Below are positions 6,653 through 13,230 of a stretch of DNA of 13,285 bases, one piece after another. Source of the DNA: Actinomycetota bacterium (GTDB lineage Bacteria; Actinomycetota; Thermoleophilia; Solirubrobacterales; Solirubrobacteraceae); contig SYBY01000442.1 of the NCBI GenBank assembly GCA_005788585.1, positions 1-13,285 of the forward strand. Direction: 5' to 3'. A model generated the notes under the pieces. The model was not told where the DNA came from and did not search any database. It saw only the letters and a list, made by a program, of their open reading frames with translations. The first letter of the stretch is position 1. Every line of letters begins with the position of its first letter. The position numbers and the translations under genes are program-made.

Positions 6653-7555
6653 TCACGGCTCCACCACCAGCCGCGCCACGATCGCCCGGTGGTCGCTCCC
6701 GGGCACCTTGCGCACGCTGTACGCCGCCACCCCGATCCGCTTGTCGGCGAGGACGTGGTCGATCGTGATCTCGGGCGGGAACCGCCGCCCCGCCGGCCAT
6801 GTCGTGCGCCACCCATCGCCCATGGCGTCGGCTGCGTCCTGGTAGCCGCGGCCCAACACGCCGCGCAGCTCGGGGTGATCCAGGGTCGCGTTGAAGTCGC
6901 CCGCGAGGATGCGGCGCGTCGCCCCGCCGGTAGCCGGCAGCGCGTTGAGCGCGTCATGCCAGTCGCGCCAGCGCTCGGTGCTGACCGGCGGCAGGGGATG
7001 GACGGAGGTGATGCGCACCGTCGTCGACCCGACGGTGAGGTCACCCTCGGCCGGTTGGCCCGTCGGTCGCAGCGGGCGCGTGCTCAACAGCGCGATGTCG
7101 ACCGGCGCCGCCGAGCGGTGCGGGAAGCGCGCCGCGGCGCCCTCGGCGTCAAGGCGCGCGAGCCACGCGGGTCGTGACTCCTGGAGGCTGAGGACGTCGA
7201 CGTCGTGCTCGCGAGCGATGCGCATGACCGTGGCGGGGTCCGCGGTGCCGACGAGGACGTTCACGCTCATCACCGTCAACTCGTTGCCGGATCCGACGGC
7301 GGGGTCGGTGAACTGCACCCCACGGGGCAGGACATAGCCTGCGAGCGCCACCCCGGCCACCAGGGCGACGACCGCCACCTGCCAGCGGCGCAGCAGCGCG
7401 GCGACCACCACCGGGACGAACGCCGTGAGCGCGACGTAGGGCGTGAGCGCCAGTGCCGGGGCGACCGGGTAGGGCAGTTCCAGACCGGTGCCGCGCACGA
7501 CCGCCCAGATCACCCAGGGCGCCGCGATGGCAGCGGCGAGCAGCGTGCGAGCCAT
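6653..7555 (-). CDS. Membrane-anchored endonuclease/exonuclease/phosphatase family protein
   Basis: A 300-residue protein. The N-terminus holds three hydrophobic helices (about 4-20, 31-53 and 59-77). An EEP-fold domain follows from about 92, probably outside the cytoplasm. The metal and catalytic signatures are complete: SVN with Asn99, LQE with Glu126, VHP with His186, GDFN with Asp220 and Asn222, IDH with Asp266/His267, and SDH with Asp288/His289. This fold cleaves phosphodiester or phosphomonoester bonds in nucleic acids, phospholipids or inositol phosphates, and the substrate here is not apparent. The ATG at 7555 has no Shine-Dalgarno sequence, but TAGCGT lies 8 nt upstream. The gene follows the MMPL gene on the same strand, with a strong hairpin between them, so it probably has its own promoter. 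Confidence 0.88.
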   Translation of the reverse strand: MARTLLAAAIAAPWVIWAVVRGTGLELPYPVAPALALTPYVALTAFVPVVVAALLRRWQVAVVALVAGVALAGYVLPRGVQFTDPAVGSGNELTVMSVNVLVGTADPATVMRIAREHDVDVLSLQESRPAWLARLDAEGAAARFPHRSAAPVDIALLSTRPLRPTGQPAEGDLTVGSTTVRITSVHPLPPVSTERWRDWHDALNALPATGGATRRILAGDFNATLDHPELRGVLGRGYQDAADAMGDGWRTTWPAGRRFPPEITIDHVLADKRIGVAAYSVRKVPGSDHRAIVARLVVEP

Positions 7556-7563
7556 GCGCCCAC

Positions 7564-7569
7564 ACGCTA
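7564..7569 (-). promoter_or_regulatory. TAGCGT, -10-like element for the EEP-family gene
   Basis: On the minus strand CGTAGCGTG reads TAGCGT at 7569-7564, 8 nt before the ATG at 7555. The string CGTAGCGTG is identical to that upstream of the MMPL gene, and TAGCGT recurs before the phosphatase gene. Its -35 position falls in the hairpin at 7587-7623 and is not convincing. Confidence 0.5.
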
Positions 7570-7586
7570 CGCACCCGCACCACTCG

Positions 7587-7623
7587 GCCGACGTTGTGCC
7601 CGCTCAGCGGGCAAAACGTCGGC
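7587..7623 (-). terminator. Strong hairpin after the MMPL transporter gene
   Basis: GCCGACGTT (7587-7595) pairs with AACGTCGGC (7615-7623). After one mismatch, TGCCCGC (7597-7603) pairs with GCGGGCA (7607-7613) around a 3-nt TCA loop, making 16 paired bases in 37 nt. It starts 2 nt after the transporter stop codon and lacks a T-run. Its arms resemble the hairpin at 12802-12832. Confidence 0.7.
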
Positions 7624-7624
7624 G

Positions 7625-10600
7625 TCAAGCTGGCGCGTCTGCCTGCGGCCCGGCCGCCGGCTCCGCACGCTCCTCCGCGGCCCGGCGCCCGGTCGGCCAC
7701 CACCCGAACCGCCCGAGCAGCTCCGCCGACGCGGGCAAGAGCACCGGCCGGACGATGAGCGCGTCGAGCAGCACCACGACCGCCAGCCCGATCCCGAACT
7801 GCCGCACCGACGAGAGGTCGCTGATGGCGAACGGCACCGCCGCCGCGACCATCGCCAGCGCCGCGCCCGTCGCCGCGCCGGCGGTGTGGTCCAGGCCGTC
7901 GCGCAGGGCGCCCTCGGCATCGCCGGTCTCGACGAACCGTTCGCGGGCCCGTTCGAGCAGGCTGACCTCGTAGACCATCGTGATCCCGAAGATCGCAGCG
8001 AAGATCCCGATGACCGTCATCGGGTCGAGGTAGCCCGGCCCGCCGAGCAGCGCATCGTCTCCGCTGTAGAGGATCGTCAGCACGCCGAAGGTCGCACCCG
8101 CGGCGAGCAGGTCCCACACCACCGCGAGCAGCGGCAGCGCGATGGCCCGCAGCAGCAGCATGAGCAGGAGGGCCACGACGACGGTCACGCCCGCGACGAC
8201 CGGCCAGATCCGCGACGTGGTCTCACTGGCGAAGTCCGACAGGTTGCCCGCCGGGCCGCCGATGGCGACCTCCAGGCCGGTGGACGCGGCGAACGCGTCG
8301 GCCTCGTCGCGCAGCCGCTCGCCGAGCTCCTGCGTGGCCGGGGTCGAGGACGCCTCCTTCGAGACGATGACGATCTGCCCGGCGCTGCCGCCCTTCTCGA
8401 GGTTCACCGCGAACGTCGCCTGGTTACGGTCGGCCGGCAGCGCGCCGGACAGCGCGGCGAGCACGAAGTACCCGGAGTTGAACAGGCCGGGCGAGTCGCG
8501 CTGGAGGCGCTCGAGGTCCTTCGGACTCGGCAGTTCGCCGCGGAAGTCCGACACGCCCGCTTCGAGCTGGCCGAGGCCGGCGACGAGCTGACCGGTCGGC
8601 TCGTCGCCCGCCGACAGGCCGCCCTCGAGCTCGCTAGTGCCGGCGGTGAGCTGCGAGAGGCCGTCCTCCAGCGCGCCCGCGCCGTCGCGCAGCTCGGTGA
8701 CCCCGGACGTGAGGTCCTTGCCGCCGCCCGCGAGCTCGTCGATGCCCGACGCGAGCGCGGTGTTGCCGTCCTTGAGCTGGCCGATGCCCTGCTCCAGCGC
8801 CGTCGACCCGGCGTACAGCTGCTGCAGGCCGGTCGACAGCTCGGCGACCTGTCCGGCGAACGCGTCGGCGATCCCCGCCGCGCCCTGCAGCTGGGAGGTC
8901 GCGCCCGCCAGGCTGCTGCTCGCGCTGTTCGCCGAGGTCGTCGCCGCGGCGACCGACGCGACGGCGGCCTGGTAGCTCGGATCGTCCTTGACCCCGGGGA
9001 TCTGCTCCAGCTGGGCAGCTGCCTGCTCGAGCTGCGTCACCGTCTGCTGCGTCGCGCTCGCCGCGCTCGACACGGCCTGACTGCTCGCCGCGACGTCGTC
9101 GGCCATCTTGCGCACCACCGGGGCGCCCTCGGTGACCGGCGTCACGGCGGTGCCCAGGCCACCGGAGATCTGCTTCGAGCCCGCCAGCGCGGTGGCGGAC
9201 CCGTCGCGCAGCTTGCGCGACGCGTCGAGCGCCTGCGCCAGGCCGTCGGAGATCTTCTCGGCGCCATCGCGCGCCTTCGTCAGCCCGCCGCGCAGCTCGC
9301 CGGCGCCCGCCTCGGCCTTGCCCGAGCCGCTGGAAAGCTGCCCCGCGCCTCCCGCGGCCTCGCCGATCCCGGCCTTCAGCTCGGCGGCGCCGGCGCCGGC
9401 CTGGCCGAGGCCCTCCTCGAGCCTGCCCAGGTCCTTCTTGCCGCCCTTCAGCAGCTTCGTCGACTCCCGGAGCTTGCGCGGGAGAACCGCGAGATCGCCG
9501 CTCGTCGCCGCGATCGCGCCCGGCCCGATCACCGACGCGACGGTGGGGTCCTTCGCGATGTCCGTCTGCAGCTTGTCGAGCTGCACGAGCGTCTTGCGGG
9601 TCGTGATCGGTGGGCCCTCGGAGACGACGAGCATGTTGTACGGCGTGGGCCACCCCGGGCCCATGACCGTGCTGACGCGCTCGAACGCGAGCCGGGCCGT
9701 GTCGTCCTCGGGGAGCAGGTCCACCGAGGGCGGGCCCGTCTTCAGGTTCAGCGCCGGGAGGGCGAGCACGACGAGGAGCAGCGTCGCCGCGGCACCCGCG
9801 GGGACGGGGTGGCGGATGACGCTCGCACCGCCGCCGGTCAGGCGATGCCAACCGGCCACGAGGAACGCCGGAGCCGGGAAGCTGAAGGCCTGCAGCCGCT
9901 CGCCGAGCAGCGTCGTCAGCGCCGGGAGGACGACGACCGCCGCGCCCACGGCCAGCGTCGCGCTCAGCAGGACGCCGACGCCAAGCGACGCGAGGATCTC
10001 AGTCGGCGCGATGAGCGTCGCGACGATCAGCGCCACGATGAGGGCGGTGCCGCCGATGAGGATGCCGCGGCCCCCGGTGTCGACGGCGTCGAGCGTGGCG
10101 TCGGCGGGCGTCTCGTGACGGTCCTCGACCTGCTCGCGCCAGCGCCGGTAGAAGAGCAGGCCGTACCCGACGCCGAGCGCCAGGCCCGTGGTCGCCCCGA
10201 GCGCCAGGGTGATGGCGTCGACCGGGATCGCCTTCCCCATCAGCGCGACGGCACCGAAGCTGCTGAAGGCGGTCGCGGCGCCGAGTGCCGTCAGCGCGAG
10301 CGCGGCGACCGGCGCGCGCAGGATCAGCAGCAGAACGAGGAAGACGAGCGGCAGCGCGAGTGCGATCGCCGTGCGCGTCGAGGAGATCGCGGTGTCCTTG
10401 ATCGCGATGTCAAGCGTGGGCTGGCCGGTGATCGAGGTCGTGACCGGGCCGGTGATGCTCTTGGCGACCAGCGCGTCGATCTCCTCCTGACGGCCGCCGA
10501 CCATCTCCTCTTCCGTTTGCGCGACCGACGCGACGACCATCGCCGCCTCGGGCGACGGTCGCAGTTCCTTGGCCGTGTCGCCGCCGTCCCAGGCCGACAG

Positions 10601-10888
10601 GACCCGGATGTCGGGCTGGTCGGCGAGGCGCCGGACCAGCGCCGGCCCCTGCTCGTCGAGCTGCGCCTTCGGGCCCTCGAGCAGGATCGGGACGAGGACG
10701 CTCGGACCGAACTCGGTCTCGGCGAGATGCTGGGCGCGCGAGGACTCCGTCCCCTCGACGACGGTGATCGACGGCGACAGGGACGAGCTGACGCCGGCGC
10801 CGATGAGGATGAGCACGGCGGCCAGCGCGCCCCAGCCGGCGAGCGCGACTCGGGGATGCCTGATCGACAGCTGCGCGAGCTTGAGCAC
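7625..10888 (-). CDS. MMPL/RND-superfamily transporter with xxxLxxG heptad repeats
   Basis: A 1087-residue inner-membrane protein with the MMPL layout. TM1 is at about 14-33, an outer loop runs to 170, and TM2-6 are at about 171-325. TM7 (362-381) is followed by a very long second outer loop (382-893), then TM8-12 (about 894-1051). The C-terminal half (GYLDPMTVIGIFAAIFGITM to DALIVRPVLLPA) is clearly MMPL-like. Such proteins export lipids or drugs using proton flow. Two things are odd. The TM4 and TM10 Asp-Tyr pairs of the family read Gly241-Tyr242 and Val972-Tyr973, so both acidic residues are absent. The second loop carries 13 heptads (487-577) and 11 heptads (681-757) of xxxLxxG type, as in YhgE/Pip proteins, making it far longer than usual. 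The GTG at 10888 has AGGAGAGG (10899-10892) upstream. The gene is divergent from the acyl-CoA ligase. The substrate is unknown. Confidence 0.9.
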   Translation of the reverse strand: MLKLAQLSIRHPRVALAGWGALAAVLILIGAGVSSSLSPSITVVEGTESSRAQHLAETEFGPSVLVPILLEGPKAQLDEQGPALVRRLADQPDIRVLSAWDGGDTAKELRPSPEAAMVVASVAQTEEEMVGGRQEEIDALVAKSITGPVTTSITGQPTLDIAIKDTAISSTRTAIALALPLVFLVLLLILRAPVAALALTALGAATAFSSFGAVALMGKAIPVDAITLALGATTGLALGVGYGLLFYRRWREQVEDRHETPADATLDAVDTGGRGILIGGTALIVALIVATLIAPTEILASLGVGVLLSATLAVGAAVVVLPALTTLLGERLQAFSFPAPAFLVAGWHRLTGGGASVIRHPVPAGAAATLLLVVLALPALNLKTGPPSVDLLPEDDTARLAFERVSTVMGPGWPTPYNMLVVSEGPPITTRKTLVQLDKLQTDIAKDPTVASVIGPGAIAATSGDLAVLPRKLRESTKLLKGGKKDLGRLEEGLGQAGAGAAELKAGIGEAAGGAGQLSSGSGKAEAGAGELRGGLTKARDGAEKISDGLAQALDASRKLRDGSATALAGSKQISGGLGTAVTPVTEGAPVVRKMADDVAASSQAVSSAASATQQTVTQLEQAAAQLEQIPGVKDDPSYQAAVASVAAATTSANSASSSLAGATSQLQGAAGIADAFAGQVAELSTGLQQLYAGSTALEQGIGQLKDGNTALASGIDELAGGGKDLTSGVTELRDGAGALEDGLSQLTAGTSELEGGLSAGDEPTGQLVAGLGQLEAGVSDFRGELPSPKDLERLQRDSPGLFNSGYFVLAALSGALPADRNQATFAVNLEKGGSAGQIVIVSKEASSTPATQELGERLRDEADAFAASTGLEVAIGGPAGNLSDFASETTSRIWPVVAGVTVVVALLLMLLLRAIALPLLAVVWDLLAAGATFGVLTILYSGDDALLGGPGYLDPMTVIGIFAAIFGITMVYEVSLLERARERFVETGDAEGALRDGLDHTAGAATGAALAMVAAAVPFAISDLSSVRQFGIGLAVVVLLDALIVRPVLLPASAELLGRFGWWPTGRRAAEERAEPAAGPQADAPA
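8618..8848 (-). repeat. 11 tandem xxxLxxG heptads encoded in the transporter gene
   Basis: Residues 681-757 of the transporter divide exactly into eleven 7-residue units ending in Gly, mostly with Leu at position 4 (for example VAELSTG, LQQLYAG, IGQLKDG, VTELRDG, TSELEGG). At the DNA level this is an imperfect 21-bp periodicity. Two further units follow at 765-778. Confidence 0.85.
9158..9430 (-). repeat. 13 tandem Gly-ended heptads encoded in the transporter gene
   Basis: Residues 487-577 divide into thirteen 7-residue units. Twelve end in Gly and one (LAQALDA) in Ala (for example LGRLEEG, AAELKAG, AGELRGG, SRKLRDG). A Ser/Ala/Gln-rich linker of about 100 residues separates this block from the second one. 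Confidence 0.8.
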
Positions 10889-10921
10889 GGACCTCTCCTG
10901 AACTTCCGCGGGACGTCTCGC

Positions 10922-10927
10922 ACGCTA
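10922..10927 (-). promoter_or_regulatory. TAGCGT, -10-like element for the transporter gene
   Basis: On the minus strand CGTAGCGTG gives TAGCGT at 10927-10922, identical to the element before the EEP-family gene. Here transcription would start about 25-30 nt upstream of the GTG, leaving a short leader that contains the AGGAGAGG ribosome binding site at 10899-10892. No convincing -35 is seen. Confidence 0.5.
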
Positions 10928-10952
10928 CGGGCGCTCCGCTGCCGTGCCATCC

Positions 10953-10983
10953 GCAATCCGTCACCAACACATGTGCGGATTGC
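10953..10983. promoter_or_regulatory. Operator-like inverted repeat between transporter and acyl-CoA ligase genes
   Basis: GCAATCCG (10953-10960) and CGGATTGC (10976-10983) are perfect 8-bp inverted repeats 15 bp apart. The spacer ends in an 8-bp palindrome, CACATGTG (10968-10975). The dyad lies between the transporter -10-like element (10927-10922) and a possible ligase -10 (TACGGGT, 10984-10990). A TetR-like dimer bound here could control both genes. No regulator gene is in the window. Confidence 0.45.
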
Positions 10984-11024
10984 TACGGGTGCGATGGGGG
11001 CCTGTCCCGGGCACCATGGTGGTC

Positions 11025-12797
11025 ATGACGTTGGGGAGACTGGTACTGCAGGCCGCGGACCGGCATGCCGCGTACGTCGCGATGCAGGCCCCGGGCAACG
11101 GGGGCTGGGCGGACGTCTCGTTCGCCGAGCTCGGCCGGGCTGCGCGCGAGATCGCCGCCGGACTGCACGAGCTCGGTCTCGGGCCGGGAGACCGGGTCGC
11201 CATCCTCGGCGCGACCCGGCCGGAGTGGACGCTCGCCGACTGCGGCGTCCTGCTCGCCGGCGCGACGGTCGTGCCGATCTACCACACCAACCCGCCGTCG
11301 GAGTGCCGCTATGTCCTCGCGCACTCGGGCGCCTGCGCGGTGATCTGCGAGGACGCCGAGCAGCTGGCGAAGATCCGCGAGGTCCAGCCCGACTGCGTCG
11401 ACCTGCGCCACGTCATCACGATGGTGCCGACGGATGACCCGGACGCCCTGACGCTCGACGACCTCCGCGCGCGGGGTGTGGCCGCGGGTGCCGGCACGGA
11501 CGCGATCGAGCGCATCAGCGGCGGCGTGCGCGACGACGACGTCGCGACGATCGTCTACACGTCGGGCACGACCGGGCCGCCCAAGGGCTGCATGCTCACG
11601 CACCGCAACGTGCTGGCCACGATCGAGATGTACGCACGCCAGGTGCGGATCGAGCCGGGCGACTCGGCCTTCTTCTTCCTCCCGCTCGCCCACGTGCTCG
11701 CCCGGGTGACGCAGTTCGTCGCGCTCGACTCCGGCGGCACGTTGTCGTTCTACAGCCGCGACCCGGCGAAGCTCCTCGACGACGTCGCCACGCTGCGGCC
11801 GACCCACCTCCCGTCGGTGCCGCGGCTCTTCGAGAAGATCCACACCCGGGCGCTGGCCACGGCCGCGGACGAGGGCGGGATCAAGGCCGCGATCTTCACG
11901 CGCGCACTGAGCACGGCCCGCCGAGCGCGGGCGATCGAGCGCGCCGGCGGGAGGCCGTCACCGGTTCTCCGTGCGCGGCGCGCGCTCGCCGACCGCGCCG
12001 TCCTGCACCGCGTCCGCGACCTGCTCGGCGGCCGCATCCAGCTCTGCCTGACGGGCGCGGCGCCGATCAGCGTCGAGGTCCTCGAGTTCTTCGACGCGTG
12101 CGGGATCGTCATCGTCGAGGGCTACGGGATGACCGAGAGCTGCGCCGCGGCGACGCTCAACACACCGGGCCACGTCCGGTTCGGCACGGTCGGCCGGGCG
12201 CTGCCCGGCGCGGAGATGCGCGTCGCCGACGACGGCGAGGTGCTGCTGCGCGGCCCCCACGTCTTCCCCGGCTACTACCGCAACGACGAAGCGACGCGCG
12301 AGACGATCGACGACGACGGCTGGCTGCACACCGGCGACCTCGGCGCCATCGACGACGACGGCTACCTGCGCATCACCGGGCGCGCGAAGGACCTCATCAT
12401 CACGTCGAGCGGGAAGAACATCACGCCCTCGAACCTCGAGGCCGAGCTGCGGGAGTCTCGGTGGATCTCGCAGGCCGTGGTGTACGGCGATCAGCACCCG
12501 TACCTCGTCGCGATGCTGACGCTCGACCCCGAGGAGGCGCCGTCGCTGGCGGCGCGGCTGGGCGTCGCCGACGACCCGGCGAAGATGGCCGCCGACCCGC
12601 GGGTGCGCGACGCGCTCCAGGAGGAGATCGACCGGGTCAACCGCGACGTGTCACGGATCTCGGAGATCAAGCGGTTCGGGGTGCTGGAGCGTGACCTCAC
12701 GCTCGACGCCGATGAGCTGACGCCGACGCTGAAGGTCAAGCGCAACCGGGTGTACGAACACCACCACGACTTCTTCGAGCATCTGTACGACGGCTGA
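11025..12797 (+). CDS. Long-chain fatty-acid-CoA ligase (FadD15-type AMP-forming synthetase)
   Basis: A 590-residue ANL-superfamily enzyme that activates a fatty acid to acyl-AMP and then acyl-CoA. Motifs in order: the P-loop YTSGTTGPPKG (178-188), LPLAHVLAR (219-227), EGYGMTE (365-371), WLHTGD (433-438), GRAKDLI (452-458), GKNITP (463-468), and the C-terminal LTPTLKVKR (565-573) carrying the adenylation Lys (about residue 570). The overall form matches the FadD15/AMP-binding long-chain ligase group rather than acetyl-CoA synthetase. The frame is open from a GTG at 10944, but the first 27 codons cross the operator-like dyad and do not look like protein, so I start at the ATG at 11025. The ATG at 11016 is an equal alternative. 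It diverges from the MMPL transporter, and a shared lipid role is inferred. The gene ends at a hairpin facing the PIN toxin gene. Confidence 0.93.
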   Translation: MTLGRLVLQAADRHAAYVAMQAPGNGGWADVSFAELGRAAREIAAGLHELGLGPGDRVAILGATRPEWTLADCGVLLAGATVVPIYHTNPPSECRYVLAHSGACAVICEDAEQLAKIREVQPDCVDLRHVITMVPTDDPDALTLDDLRARGVAAGAGTDAIERISGGVRDDDVATIVYTSGTTGPPKGCMLTHRNVLATIEMYARQVRIEPGDSAFFFLPLAHVLARVTQFVALDSGGTLSFYSRDPAKLLDDVATLRPTHLPSVPRLFEKIHTRALATAADEGGIKAAIFTRALSTARRARAIERAGGRPSPVLRARRALADRAVLHRVRDLLGGRIQLCLTGAAPISVEVLEFFDACGIVIVEGYGMTESCAAATLNTPGHVRFGTVGRALPGAEMRVADDGEVLLRGPHVFPGYYRNDEATRETIDDDGWLHTGDLGAIDDDGYLRITGRAKDLIITSSGKNITPSNLEAELRESRWISQAVVYGDQHPYLVAMLTLDPEEAPSLAARLGVADDPAKMAADPRVRDALQEEIDRVNRDVSRISEIKRFGVLERDLTLDADELTPTLKVKRNRVYEHHHDFFEHLYDG

Positions 12798-12801
12798 CAC
12801 T

Positions 12802-12832
12802 GACGTTCCTTGCGGTCAGCGCGAGGAACGTC
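12802..12832. terminator. Hairpin between convergent acyl-CoA ligase and PIN toxin genes
   Basis: GACGTTCCTTGCG (12802-12814) pairs with CGCGAGGAACGTC (12820-12832) around a 5-nt GTCAG loop. The 13-bp stem has one G-T wobble as plus-strand RNA. It begins 4 nt after the ligase stop and ends 5 nt before the toxin stop, so it probably terminates both. There is no T-run beyond GGTTCTA. Confidence 0.7.
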
Positions 12833-12837
12833 GGGTT

Positions 12838-13230
12838 CTACAGCTCGTCGAGCCCGATGACGAGGCCCAGTCGGTCGGCGCCGCGCCGAAGGCGCCCGTC
12901 GAGCGTCACCACACGGCGACCGGTCAGGCGGGCCAGCGCGACGTACTCTGCGTCGTAGGTCCGCGCCCAGCCCAGCTCACGCGCGACCGCCCATGCCTCG
13001 CGACCCAGCCGCGCCGGGGCCCGCCGTGCGACGTCGAGTCGTTCCAGTCGGTCGAGCATGACCTCGCCGTCCTGCACCGGAACCCGGCTCTGCCACACCT
13101 GCAGCCGCAGCGTGGCGCGGGCCTCCGACCACATGAGCGGCGGCGCGATGAGGTCGCCGCCCAGTCGCTCCAGCCCGCCTTCCTCGACGAGCGATGCCAC
13201 GGCCACGCTCGCGTCGACGACGAACGTCAA
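12838..13230 (-). CDS. vapC: VapC-type PIN-domain toxin ribonuclease
   Basis: A 130-residue PIN domain of normal VapC length. The acidic catalytic set is complete: Asp6 in VVDAS (4-8), Glu36 in WSEA (34-37), Asp93 in TYDAEYVALA (91-100) and Asp111 in TLDGRL (109-114). Family members are Mg-dependent endoribonucleases that cleave tRNA or rRNA when their antitoxin is lost. The start is a TTG at 13230 that overlaps the stop codon of the upstream gene (TTGA), implying translational coupling to the antitoxin. The RNA target is not predictable. The gene is convergent with the acyl-CoA ligase gene. Confidence 0.88.
   Translation of the reverse strand: MTFVVDASVAVASLVEEGGLERLGGDLIAPPLMWSEARATLRLQVWQSRVPVQDGEVMLDRLERLDVARRAPARLGREAWAVARELGWARTYDAEYVALARLTGRRVVTLDGRLRRGADRLGLVIGLDEL

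Noticed and set aside
10944..11024. Upstream extension of the acyl-CoA ligase frame, including an ATG at 10971
   Set aside because: The extension runs through the inverted repeat and possible promoter, and the residues do not look like a ligase N-terminus.
7205..11437. A very long plus-strand open frame (1410 codons) opposite the EEP-family and transporter genes
   Set aside because: It is antisense to two well-supported genes, is dominated by Arg/Gly/Asp/Ala with no domain or membrane pattern, and arises from stop-poor high-GC DNA.
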